A stretch of 64,000 nt of DNA from Plumapathes pennacea (lineage: Eukaryota > Cnidaria > Anthozoa > Antipatharia > Myriopathidae), in assembly GCA_964036295.1 (NCBI GenBank), contig OZ038464.1, positions 4,591,501 through 4,655,500 on the forward strand, read 5' to 3'. Below are positions 45,933 to 57,330 of this stretch, in pieces; the stretch's first letter is position 1; each line of letters opens with the position of its first letter. Both the position numbers and the translations under genes were made by a program. The notes under the pieces are model-generated. The model saw only the letters and a program-made list of their open reading frames with translations. It searched no databases and was not told where the DNA came from.

Positions 45933-46504
45933 TCTTGGTTTGCACTCACGTGGTTTTCATGGGTCACGCGACCGCAGCACCCTCCAAAATAACAGATTGT
46001 ACCTTTCTGACTCCAGAACTGAAAAGAGCACACCTGAATTAGTCCAGATGCCAATTTTGGATTGTCCAGGCTTAATTTTGGCGAAGCAGCGGCAATTTGT
46101 TTTTTGGAGATTTGATAAGAGTTTGTATGCGGCGCCATGTTGGTGGACCAAGGTTGTACACCAACATGGCGGCCAATAACTCGGAACACGAAATGAAGCT
46201 GATGTACGACTCAGTTTGATTCTATGTTACTTCACATCCTTCGCAGTGCCAATTTTAAAATGTTTCGTGAAGGAAAACTTTATAATTCAGACACAAGCAA
46301 CGATTTTAGTCGGCCACGAGCGTGTCACACGGTTTTGTTGTCACGGTATTCAAACGTCCATAGCTCCCGATAGATATTTTGTGTCGACCCAGAATTTTGC
46401 AGTAAGTATTAAGGCATAACAGTCTTGAACATATTAGTGTATCGGACTTGTAGGGTGCGTTACTTCTGTGATGGCCTTCTTATGACGTCACATGCAAACC
46501 AAGA
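45933..46504. mobile_element. 572-bp TIR element nested in the Helitron-like copy 2
   Basis: Ends TCTTGGTTTGCA and TGCAAACCAAGA are perfect inverted repeats. The uninterrupted sequence in copy 1 (reverse complement, CGCAGATACCCC) shows the insertion is precise with AT duplicated on both sides. ORFs inside are short and not convincing. Confidence 0.85.
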
Positions 46505-47249
46505 ATACCCCCTCACTCTGCCATTGATGGGACTTTTACTTTGGTAACTCCCAACAAGAGTAGCCTTTGTTTTACCGAAATGTTGACTCGATCTTTTCTT
46601 CGAAGTCAAGTGCTACACGCAAAGGAAGGAGAAAAAGAATGGTGTGTGTTATACTTTTGCGTTGAAAAAAGAATCGATTGCGTGACGAAGTACGTATTTC
46701 CCACGGTCGGCACGTCAAATTAATTCATGCAGTCTGCCAAGCACGTTCTCAAAATTTAATACTCAAAGTTTGAAGTTGGTCGGCCGTCGTAGTACGGGAA
46801 AAAAGGAACACTGATTTTCCAATTTTGAATTCATAGGCAGTACAATTAAATAGGCTTCCTGTGCGATTTGTTTTTACTCTGGACTGCATGCACCAGATTC
46901 AGACATGCATATTTAATAGGCTCGAATTGTTTTGTATGTGAACCCACTCAAAACAGCAAGATTTCTCCCAGAATCAAAGCAAAACTTGAACAGTTTACTT
47001 CAAATTATACACGGGCTTCAGACCCAGTAATACTTCTAAGGGCTTGTGAACGATTCTCGCTGCAATCACCGCGTGTCAGATTACAGAAAAATAAGACATC
47101 TGACTAAATCATTCAAGACTCCAAGTTCCGATTGCTCTGAGCGAATACGGTAGCCGAAACTGGCGACAGAAGCGTAGTAAAACAATACTTCGAGGGAAAA
47201 TGATCAGCATACAGATTTTAATACATTCTTGAAGTGATCAAGTTACAAG

Positions 47250-47639
47250 CTATACGGGATACAATATATTTGTCACGGTGATTGTTCGGTTTCCACTGAC
47301 TAACCTTTGTTGCTTGTCCTTTCTAAATAAGTATCTGAGTTTAACACAAAACGGCGTCTGAAGCTCCCGATTTGCTTTCAAGCGCTGTTCCCTTTGCGGA
47401 GTCTTCTCTTCGGCCCGCTTTTTCTCCTGAAGGTCCCGATTCGCTTTCAAGCGCTGTTCTTTTTGCGGAGTTGTCTGTGTTGCCCGCTTCTGTTCATGTC
47501 GCTTTTGGTCGGCATTCATGCGCTGTTGTCTTTGCGGAGTCTTCTCTTCGGTCCGCTTTTGCTCTTGAAGTGCCTGTTTGCTTCTCTTTTGAAGACGAGC
47601 TTCGCGAGACCGTTCTGTTTCAAGTTTTCTAGCTTTCAA
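47250..47639 (-). CDS. element-borne Lys/Gln/Arg-rich repeat protein, shorter copy
   Basis: Counterpart of 16538-16996 on the minus strand, with one 23-residue unit fewer. Frame intact. Unknown function. Confidence 0.35.
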   Translation of the reverse strand: MKARKLETERSREARLQKRSKQALQEQKRTEEKTPQRQQRMNADQKRHEQKRATQTTPQKEQRLKANRDLQEKKRAEEKTPQREQRLKANRELQTPFCVKLRYLFRKDKQQRLVSGNRTITVTNILYPV

Positions 47640-48055
47640 ATTCATTTTCGTGAACGCAGTTACGTACAATTGTTGCTTCGTTCAAATCTTTCTTAAAAAC
47701 ATGGCGGTGGCTAGTCGATAATGATTACGTCATTGCCTTATTTGGACATTGCCTTAGGCACCTGGCCTAAAAAGGTCGCATCGCACAAAACACACACACA
47801 CGAACATTAGATTTCGAGATGGCGACGCGCTTGGAGTCTTCAAATGAGCCGACTATGCTGCATTAGCGTCGTAAATATTTCCCTCACTTCGTTCGGGGAC
47901 TAAATGCGTTCCTTCTATGAGGCTTTCGAGTATTCCCGCTCCGTAACATGAATGGAATTGAAAACGAGAGTTTGTTTACAAATTGCGGTTTTGTTTACAG
48001 CGAGTAGTCATTTGTGACTAACAAACTTAATGCTTTGGACTATTTCGGCGTATTT

Positions 48056-48760
48056 ACTTGGCCAAAAAGCCAAGTCTAGGAATGGGCATTTTTTTTTGTT
48101 TTTTGTTTTTTTTTTTTGTTTTGGGGTAGAGAAATGGCGCACGCTGATTGGTTGGGCGCTCTGTTTTTGAACAAGTAAATTTTGCTGACGCGTTCTGTCC
48201 TTCGGATGTTGGTACGTCTTGTCGGAGTATGTGTGATTACAGCAATGAAAGAACTCTTCAATCGAGAATTCGAAATGAAAACAATATTCATACATAGAGA
48301 AAATCGTAGTTGCATTGTTTACTGCGGCGGCATTGTGCGTCAATGTAAAAATCGTCGACTATCGCAACCAGATAGACAGATGGATAGATACTAGATGCTT
48401 TATTGACTAAGATACTTGCAGCCATAGGCTGAATTGCGATTTGACCATAAAGCCGCGAGTGAATAATAGTCTTCAAACATACAGATAAGCAAAGTACATG
48501 TAGTTGCGCTGTTTGCAGTGGCAGCTTCGTATACATTAATGTGAAAACCGTCGACTTCCATTGGCAGCATCGTGCATCAATGTCAGGACCGTCGACTTTC
48601 CTTGGCAAATAACCGCGACCATAAAGCTGCGTTGCGTGTATTAAACGTTGTAAACAGCTTAATGAACGTGTGTAATGAACGGAATTTAGTGTGGGTCTCC
48701 CGCCGCTGTTGTGTGACTTTGTAAGTGAGACGAACAGACGCATAATTCAGTTACCTACAT
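48056..48760 (-). mobile_element. family X-related fragment, copy Z
   Basis: On the minus strand, sequence near 48680-48740 reads TCACTTACAAA ... GAGACCCACACTAAATT, matching 39793-39838 of copy X. At the other end a short hairpin (CTTGGCCAAAAAGCCAAG, 48057-48074), T-rich tract and CACGCTGATTGGTTG resemble the terminal arrangement of copy X. The coding frame is not preserved. Confidence 0.35.
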
Positions 48761-49149
48761 TCGTGGATTTTAATCATTCCAATCTTGAAAACACAAGGTC
48801 CATTTAGAAGAAACGTGATCCTTTAATAAAGTAGGATACATTCTTGTCAAGAGAACCAACCAGTGTTATTGTTGGTTAGAGCATCAAACGTAAATCTGGG
48901 CGAGAGTCAGACTTTGTTTTCATGGTCAAAATCTTCAAATCAATTAATCCATGAACACTGAAGAGCCTACTCAAGCGCCCTTTACCCGAGTTGTGTTACC
49001 TTTGTTGTTTGTAACTCCTCACAGGGGTGCAGACAGACATATTTTTACAAATCATACAATGACAAGACAGATAAACCACTCTAACAGTACCCTGGCCAAC
49101 GCCAGGCTTGTTTATTTCTAGTATACAGTTACCACTGCAAAACAAAGGC

Positions 49150-50600
49150 TACATGATCGAATGTAAGAAATATTTCGACGCTAGGCCCGTTGTTATTCCT
49201 CTTATATATAAATGACCTTCCAAATTCATCAAAGAAATTACTATTTAGAATATTTGCAGATACCAATATTTTTTACTCCTCAAAACATCTGAATGAATTA
49301 GAAAGAGCTATAAATGAGGAACTTACAAATGTTGTAGAATACTGTGCTGTAAATAAACTCTCAATTAATTTTAAGAAGACAAACTATATGCTTATTACTT
49401 CCCCTTGGAAAAAGGTAAATATATCAATAACAACATGTAACATAGAGGAAAAAACACAGATAAAATATCTAGGTGTTTTTATTGATAACCACTTACAATG
49501 GGATGCACATATAAAACATGTTAATAATAAACTTGCAAAGAATATAGGCATTTTAAATAAACTTAGATACTACATTCCTATTAGTACCCTTAAGCAATTG
49601 TATTATACTTTAATATATTATATCCATATATTAACTATGGCCTAATGAGCTGGGGCACTGCCTGCAAATCCCAACTACAAGTAATCAAAACAAAACAAAA
49701 CAAATGTCTGCGCTCTATTTTTTTTGCAAAAAGAAGGGAAAGTGCTGACCCATATTATAAACTCCTAGACATACTCAATCTTGAGAATGCCTTTAAGTTT
49801 AAAATCTCTATCCTTATTTATAGAATCAAATATGATAACACAAATATTCCAGAACCCTTTATTGAACTAATTCCATCTGCTTCTGAAATCCACAACTACA
49901 ACACTAGATATGCCTCAAACAGCAATCTATACAGACCAGCTTCCAGGACAAACTATGGCTTATCCAGATTCAAGTCTCTTGCCTCAAGGATATGGGAAAA
50001 AATCCCTCTTGAAATTAAAACCTCATCTAAAAGAACCTTCAAAAAAGATTATAAGTTATTCCTTCTTGACAGCCAGTAATACTTAAATGAGTATATGTAT
50101 TGATTCATTGTATCATATATTACCTAATATATCCATATAGCTCGTTCCTGTAGAATATATAGAAACTAGTTCCTATTTCCTATTGTTAACACCTTTCTAT
50201 TAGCATTTTTCTCATTCCCTTATCTACTTTCTGTAAAAATTCCTATTATTACTATATATGTATACAGAACCTGTAGAATATATAGGAATTAGCTCCTATT
50301 TCCTATTGTTAATACATTTCTATTAGAATTTTTCCTATTCCTTTATCTAGTTTCTGAAATGTTTTTCCTATTACCACTATTTAGATTTCCTAATTTCCCT
50401 TGACAATTTTACTTACCTATGGTAGTGGTCAACTCGAAAGCTGCATAGCTACTTTGAACACTACGCACATCCATCTCAACATATCTAATAATAGTATTTT
50501 CTCTCTTTTTTCTTCTGTAACATGTTCCTATTTAATTCTAAAAAAAAAAAAAAGAAAAAATAGTGCAAAATAAAATGAATGAATGAATGAATGAATGAAT
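49150..50600 (+). mobile_element. non-LTR retrotransposon, 5' truncated, inactive
   Basis: Two consecutive frames, 49190-49645 and 49645-50079, read as the palm-to-C-terminal part of a non-LTR reverse transcriptase: LLYINDLPNSSKKLLFRIFA, KLSINFKKTNYMLI, IKYLGVFIDNHLQWDAHI, then MSWGTACKSQLQVI and RIWEKIPLEIKTSSK. The catalytic box reads FADT, lacking one of the two expected aspartates. A one-base frameshift lies near 49620. The 3' end is an A-rich stretch and a (GAAT)n tail at 50577-50600. Confidence 0.85.
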
Positions 50601-50614
50601 AATATATTCACAGA

Positions 50615-51235
50615 GCCGGCAGCGTTGCGTAGAGTCTTAAACGACGAGAAACGGCGAAAATAAATATTTCGTCATAAGAACGGTTACACTTTCGGTGAAA
50701 AAACTTTACAAAACAGCTACAGTATGTACGAGGCAACGGATGTCTTGTACAGTATAAAGCATAAATCATCATTGTTTACGGCTAAAGTTCGTCATGGCTT
50801 TGGTGTCCGTTTTTGGCCTAGTATCTTCCCAGAGGTTCTTCGTGTTCGTCGGGGCTAAATAATTAGCGGCGTTATTTGCAATCCCGTAGCGATATCCATT
50901 AAATATATAATCGAATCCATCAAACATTTGTTTACGGTTATGACGATGAACTTATGAAAGCCAGCCAAAAATCGTTCCTTGAAATCCAGTTTACCCGTGC
51001 ATGTTCCACAGAGCCAAACGGTGTTGAGCTTGGATGGGATATAGCTAACAAGTTGTTCGCGAAGTGACCTTACGTACGTCATCGCATCTCACGTGATAAT
51101 ATGAACCAATTACCGTGTGCTGATTCTCAACCCAGAAAAGAAAACTATGGAAAAAAAAACAAAAACAAAAACAAAAAACAAAAAAAAAAAGAATTTTCAT
51201 TTTTAAGCTCGCGGGGCGTGGCCCCACGAGCAATT
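50615..51235 (-). mobile_element. family X element, copy Y (short form)
   Basis: From the hairpin GCTCGCGGGGCGTGGCC... at 51209-51233 leftwards, the minus strand shows poly-T, CAGCACACGGTAATTGG, GTTTGGCTCTGTGGAAC, ACCGTAAACAAATGTTTGATG and TTTAGCCGTAAACAATGATG, all present in the 3' half of copy X. The long ORF of copy X is missing. It ends where block A' begins. Confidence 0.6.
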
Positions 51236-51418
51236 AGGCATGAAAAGCCCTGGTGGAAACCTAATAAAACCATATTGTATTGCATTGTATTGTATGGACA
51301 CAGGTTGTGAGAATTAGATCAATTCTTGGTTTGCAATCAATCCCTAGAGAATCAGAATACAAAGAAATAACACCGTAGAGGTTAATGAGCAATCTTTTGT
51401 TAAAAGTCACCCATTGTA

Positions 51419-51657
51419 CTGGGCCCGGTTTTTCGAAAGTCGATTAAGCTAATCCAAGATTAACGAAATTCTTTCTTTCGACCTCTCTCTCAATAAACTG
51501 CAGGGTTTTGTTCGAAGATGGATTAGAAAGCTTGTTCCAGCTTAAAACATTATCAAGAAGGTTGTTGTGGACGAAACTTTCACGTTTTCAGGCTAAAAAT
51601 AACAAGAAAGTTTAGACCTAATCCAGGATTAGTCGTGCTTTGAAAAACCGGGCCCTG
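51419..51657. mobile_element. GGGCCC-ended MITE, copy 2 (inverted)
   Basis: CTGGGCCCGGTTTTTCGAAAG and GCTTTGAAAAACCGGGCCCT ends; internal sequence is the reverse complement of 35977-36220. TA on both sides. Block A lacks it at about 2140, so it post-dates the duplication. Confidence 0.85.
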
Positions 51658-51687
51658 TAGTATTCTAATTTCTTTTTGCTCTTTCAG

Positions 51688-51984
51688 GACTCAGCTTTCC
51701 ACCTCAGAATGTCAAAGCTCGTAGCAATGGCCCAACAAGTATTCTGGTGCAGTGGGACAAAGTGCCACAGGATGATGGGAATGGAAACATCAAAGGATAT
51801 GACGTGGTTTTCCAAGACTTAAAGAGTGGCAAAGAGGACATCAAGAGAGTGAATGCTCCAGCTACACGTTTGGAACTGAGTTCACTAGAGAAATTCAGAA
51901 AATATGACATCAGTGTTCTGGCTTTCACTGCTCTTGGAACTGGACCAGCAAGTCCTGTCATAAAAGTGATGACTGGTGAAAAAG
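51688..51984 (+). CDS. NLR gene B exon 8: fibronectin type III domain 2
   Basis: 297 nt, acceptor TTTCAG, donor GTATAG, phase 1 both ends. Nearly identical to the FN3 exon of gene A, with changes such as FTDSGSGRED to FQDLKSGKED and AGSGPASSVL to LGTGPASPVI. The changes cluster in exposed loops while core residues stay, suggesting function is retained. Confidence 0.8.
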
Positions 51985-52085
51985 GTATAGTTAAACTACA
52001 ATCCTGGTCATCCTTGATTATATTGCTACATGGTGAATATAGCCCTGAGAACACTGGACAAATTGACTAAATTTTTCCCCTGCTT

Positions 52086-52107
52086 CCCCCCCCCCCCCCC
52101 CCCCCCC
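52086..52107. repeat. poly-C tract, 22 C
   Basis: Uninterrupted run in the FN3-to-NACHT intron; gene A has only CCCCCTCC here. Confidence 0.95.
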
Positions 52108-53213
52108 TCCCTCATACTGGATCAGGGCACAAAGCACAAATTCAACATTGAAAGGGGGGACCCTCAGGAAGTGCCCTGTTCTAAAACATGACCAATTAAT
52201 TGGCTACTAATGAGTGGAATGATAATAATCAATTCCCGAAAATATTTTCGTCTCCACTTCAGCCATCTCTTGGAATTTTCTCATCCCAAACTATCATTGA
52301 CACAGCAGGACCGACTGGGCATGTCTTGCCTGCAAGAAGCTCTCGTTTCACAGAGCTCAAAATCACAGCAGATTTAGATTTGAGCTTCTGCTGACTCAGT
52401 AAAAAGTATATCTACAGTAGGTTTGCCCAGTTCCATTAACAGGGTATTCTCACTTGTGCTGGTCTAAACCAACTTTCTTATGTGGACTATATGCTACAGC
52501 TACCATACTTTGTTTCAAATGCAAATAAAAACAACTTATGTTTTGTAACTTGAGCACATGTTGTTACAAAATAATAAAACAAATATTATTGTCTGATAAT
52601 AGAGGCCACCATGTGATGTCATAAGTATAACATAGGGGCAGGACAATTCAAAAAAGTCTTGTAGACCAGAAAATCAATCAATACAGTATGGCACCTAATG
52701 CATAAGTCAAAACTAACAGAGCAATACATGTAAATTTAGGAATCAACATGCATTTAAAGGGCCCTATCAACTGCAGTCCTTTGCACACCAAAATTCTTGA
52801 TTCCGCCATTTTAAGGGCCCCAGAAAGTCGAAAGATGAATAGCAATCCATTTCCATCTGACTCATTTAAGGAGAAGATTGCTTTCTTTTGATCTAAAGAT
52901 GCCGATAACCTATTTTATTTTGATTAATCGCAATCTTTCATTTTGGGAACCAAATTCAGCCTTGGATTTCCAGATGTAAACAAAAACATAGAGGCTGGGC
53001 CCCTTTACAAAGGCTCTTGAGAGAGCAGGTTGTTTGTCAGTCAATCTTCCACACCACACTTTCCCAATAATCTTATAGTCAGAGTGACCCATTAAAGACT
53101 GCTACAGGTAATAGATATTATTTTATTCTAATTAAGTTACAGTAATTTATATGACTTGCTTCTTACAGTAGGTGCATAGCATAAATAACTTTTGATTTTC
53201 TTACATTCAACAG

Positions 53214-56038
53214 AGTTTGAGCAACTTAGATGTCAACTGGCTCAGTTCTATGAGGAAAGCATGTGCGAAATTCAGGTGGCACCTTGGGACCCAGACGACA
53301 CAGTGCATGTTGATGAAGTTTACACGCGACTTTCATGGAGCAGAGAAAACAAGCAGCTCAGTGGAACAAAAGAAGAAGAACTGGATGACTATACTGACAT
53401 TTTTCTTTGTTCAAAAGGCAGTGCTAATCCTAAAAGGATTGTTGTCTATGGGCAAGGTGGAATTGGCAAGTCAACATTCAGTCAAAAATTATCAGTCGAT
53501 TGGGCTAGAGGAGAGGTAGAGGCACTAAAGAAGTTTGACCTGTTGTTAGTCATCAAGTTGAGGGATGTCTGTGGTGAAGTTAGAGATCTCAAAGAAATGA
53601 TTGTGCAATCAGGACTCTTACCTTGTGATGAGCCTGCTCAAGTGGACTGTTTGTTGAAATGCATATCTGAAAATCAAGATAGAGTTTTAATCCTCTTTGA
53701 TGGCTTTGATGAGTATGACAAAACAAGAGATACTCAGTCAGATGTGTATAAGATTATAACAGGAAAGATGCACAGAGGTTGTCATGTAGTGGTGACCACC
53801 AGGCCAGTAAAGTTAGATGAATTGAAGAAGTTCATGCAAGCTCAGTGCAAGATCAATGGATTCATCGAGGAGGACATCAGAAAGTTTGCTTCCAAGTATG
53901 TTGGAGAAGACCAGTGTGATACCTTCATGAATTACTTGTGGGAGCAAGATCTTCTGAACATGGCATCAATTCCACTTATGCTTCTTTTTTTGTGCCTCCT
54001 GTGGAAAGAAAAAAAAGATCAACCTCTCCCCAGCACAAGAACCCAGATTTTTCAAAAAGTAACACAGTGCATCATTGATCACTGCCAAGTCAAACAGTCT
54101 CCTGATAATCTGAAATCCACAGAAGAATACAGTGAGACATTGTGTAAGATTGGCAAAGTAGCATTTGAAGCACTGCTTCAGGATTCTTTAGTGTTTGACA
54201 CAGCCCTGCTATCCAAGGAAGTACTAAGTGATGATATTGTACGACTAGGTTTTTTGTCAATGTCCAAAGTCCAGCACCAGCGTTCCAAGTTAATGGCTTC
54301 ATTTTTTCACAAGTCTGTTCAAGAATTTCTTGCTGCCTGGTACATCGCAAAACAGCCGTGGATAAGCACCTTAGAACCCCTACAAGACTTTAGTACTGCT
54401 AAGAACTGTCAAGCATGTCTTGAATTTGTTTGTGGCTTGTCAGCTGATGGTGCTAATACTGTTTTCCTGCACCTTCAGAAAATCAGAGAGAAAGAGAGTC
54501 TGGTACCAAAATGTGACGTCGCAAGATCGTACTTGGACTTTGACAGTAATCAAATAGAGTTTCAAAACTTCTGCCGCACAATGTTTTTGAAATTGGACTG
54601 TAAAGAAGCTTTTGTGGGAGCATATCTTGACTGTGTGGGCGGAGTGGTGCAGTTTTATGACACGATTTTCTCGGGGAAAGCAGTTGGGATCAAAGACTCG
54701 GGGGGGCAATTGCTTTCATTGCTGCTTCGCCACGACAGCTTGGTTCAGCTTCAATTCGTCTTTCATGCGAGCGATCCAGACAAAATGAAAGTCATGAAGG
54801 TGTTTGATCAAGAGGATGTCAGGACGGTAACATGGGCATCAGGTGGTCAATCGAAAGGTTCAGAGTTACTTGAGACCACAACAAAGGAACAACAGTTTTT
54901 AGTATTAAGAAAGGAAACTGTGCTATACCTTTGTTATGATGTACCCAGTGATGTTTCTTTCACACCTGAGCTCGTTCGCCTTTTTCAGCCTCCAGCTTCA
55001 GACCAGAGTCCTTCAGAGAGCGAAGCGTCCGAGCCTGAAAACGGTCAGAAATTTGACACAAATCAACAATCGAGTGCTTTAGAAAATGAGCTGCCTGTAC
55101 ACGCGTTGTCATTTGTCACTAAAGCTCATTTTGAGTACGTTCCGGAAGATACAGTTTGGGTTGAAATACTGAAGAATGCTCCATACTTAACTTCGCTGAA
55201 TTTATCAAACAATCCCTTTGGAGCTGGAGTGAGTGTTCTCGCCAGTCAACTGGAAAATCTTCCAAAGCTGAAGGAGTTGCACCTGGAGAACACAGGGATG
55301 AGTGAAAGAGAAGCTGCTGACCTGTCAAGAGCGCTGGTTCATATTCCACACCTGACGCGTCTTTCTTTGAGTAGCAATACCCTTAGAGCTGGAGTGAGTG
55401 TTCTCGCCAGTCAACTGGAAAATCTTCCAAAGCTGAAGGTGTTGGACCTGGAGAACACAGAGATGAGTGAAAGAGAAGCTGCTGACCTGTCAAGAGCGCT
55501 GGTTCATATTCCACACCTGACGCATCTTTGGTTGGGTTCCAATCCCCTTGGAGCTGGAGTGAGTGTTCTCGCCAGTCAACTGGAAAATCTTCCAAAGCTG
55601 GAGTGGTTGGACCTGGAGAAAACAGAGATGAGTGAAAGAGAAGCTGCTGACCTGTCAAGAGCGCTGGTTCATATTCCACACGTGGATTTTCTTTCGTTGG
55701 GTTCCAATCCCCTCGGAGTTGGAGTGAGTGATCTCGCCAGTCAACTGGAAAATCTTCCAAAGCTGGAGAAGTTGGACCTGAACAACACAGAGATGAGTGA
55801 AAGAGAAGCCGCTGACCTGTCAAGAGCGCTGGTTCATGTTCCACACCTGATGCATCTTGATTTGGAGGACAATCCCCTTGTTGGTCGTGGCGTCATTTGT
55901 TTGGCTAAGCAGATAGTGACCCATGTGCCTGAGCTTCAGTGGCTGCATCTTCACAACACAGGAATGGATGACGAGTGCAAAGCTGCTCTGGTGAAAGCCA
56001 AGCAAAACAGGAAAAAAGCGGGAGGCGAGGATTTTAAC
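53214..56038 (+). CDS. NLR gene B exon 9: NACHT NTPase plus expanded leucine-rich repeats
   Basis: A 2825-nt exon, about 941 codons, phase 1 in and 0 out (AACAG acceptor, GTGAGT donor). NACHT landmarks as in gene A: GQGGIGKST (Walker A), LILFDGFDE (Walker B), VVTTRPVK, FHKSVQEFLAAWYIA. Residues between NACHT and LRRs include a Ser/Glu-rich hinge (DQSPSESEASEPENG). The LRR part has four 56-residue units, two more than gene A, with substitutions concentrated at the variable positions of each LXXL segment (HLENTG, DLENTE, DLEKTE, DLNNTE). The final LRR, MDDECKAALVKAKQNR, is shared. All ATP-binding residues visible in the family are intact. Confidence 0.9.
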
Positions 56039-56958
56039 GTGAGTATACTGACATGTTTATACATATGACTTTTATTGACCCTTCAATGCCCAAATATCCA
56101 AATCCTAAATACCTTAACCTGACACAAAAAGAAAGTAAACCAGGAGGGAAAGATTTCAGAGTGCTTGTGAATACAACAGTTCTGATAAAATACATTGTTT
56201 TTGAATCAGTTGATATTGTCGTTTTAGTTGTTTGAATAGTTTTCAACTATTACTTGAATTTGAGAAGACAAGAACAGCAAAATGTGGATCAAAGACGAGT
56301 GAGGAGGCTCGCAAAAGTTTGTTGTACATTCAATCAAGGTTATCGTAATAATACCTTAGCGAGTGTCTGCCGCTATAAAGCATTTTGAAAGGCTGTAGCA
56401 TGGAAACCTTTACACTGTAGAAAGTATGGTTTCAAACAAACTTTCTTTCATAAAGAAAGACATTTTAGCAGTGGAATTCAAGCTACAGTATAAAAATGAT
56501 AATACTAAAAGTTTACAGGCGTTCATATTTTCGATAATTTTGGTGCTGGGTTTTGCCCTGTATTGAAATACTGCATGCAATTTGTGAAATATCTTTCTAT
56601 AAAGTAACTAATAAATCTCGTGGAGACCCACGTACAGTATTTATACGATTTATACGATGGCCGTTGTACGTACTGGTGATGCTGATCCGAACCGTTTGTA
56701 TCGAAGTCAGAGCTGCGAATTTAGTAAATTTTATTAGAGTGAGATAAAAGCTAGAGTTGGTAATTTTAATCAAAGAAAGACACACTCATTTCCTTTGAAG
56801 CAAAGTTGATTTGACTTCTTCCTAGTTTAGCCAGTGAGGTAATGAGAATGTTGCTTCTTTTTATATCACACTGTCAAAATATTGCTTTCCATAATTTTTC
56901 TGTGTGTGGATCATTGACTAACATACATGTATGTGGACAATATTGTCTCTCATAACAG

Positions 56959-57000
56959 ATTGCTGTTGATGGTGTAAATGGAGAGCAGAAATATTTGTGA
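56959..57000 (+). CDS. NLR gene B exon 10: terminal coding exon
   Basis: After ATAACAG the frame reads IAVDGVNGEQKYL and stops at TGA 56998-57000. Adding all ten exons gives 4299 nt, divisible by three. The gene A counterpart stops earlier. Splicing from the GTGAGT at 56039 is assumed; read-through would give a different eight-residue end. Confidence 0.55.
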   Translation: MAVDGVNGEQKYL

Positions 57001-57324
57001 ACCCAGACCACAGATCCTGCATAAAAAAGAAATGCTGGATATTGCTGGGCAAGCCCAATCTGTTCCAACTGCTACAGCTAATCAACAAGACAAGACAACT
57101 TCATGCCTTGTGTCAATCAATTTCCAGCTGTATACAGCAGTCCCAGCCACGTTGTGGGTTCTGTGTCCTGGTCATGGACTTTGCAGTGCAAAGTACATGT
57201 TCTGAGAAATACAGAGTTAGAAATGGATCCTTTCTAACATTTGCATCATTACATCATGCAGCCATTTTCACACTTCATGCACAGTTTGCGAAGTGCAGAT
57301 GTTCTGGTAGGCCACTTGTTATAC

Positions 57325-57330
57325 AATAAA
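57325..57330 (+). terminator. candidate poly(A) signal of gene B
   Basis: AATAAA 325 bp after the stop codon. Other AATAAA hexamers exist nearby, so this is only the nearest plausible one. Confidence 0.3.

Larger units (their letters stand above)
45910..47899 (-). mobile_element. Helitron-like non-autonomous element, copy 2, with nested insertion
   Basis: Inverted copy of 16275-17763. Removing the nested element (45933-46504 and one AT) leaves about 1416 bp, which equals copy 1 less one 69-bp coding repeat and a few bases. Match runs from CTAG at 45910 to CGGGGA at 47899. Confidence 0.6.
42556..51687 (+). other. long intron region of gene B, transposon-filled
   Basis: Between the second Death module and the second FN3 exon. 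Apart from the 40-nt exon at 42792 it holds only elements listed separately. Stretches 42832-44760 and 46510-47240 contain low-complexity ORFs that I do not support as genes. If a linker exon analogous to 37567 exists here, I did not find it; it is not required for frame. Confidence 0.5.

Noticed and set aside
45899-46189. Overlapping ORFs in both strands within the nested 572-bp element
   Set aside because: Both strands are open by chance in a short TIR element; neither resembles a transposase.
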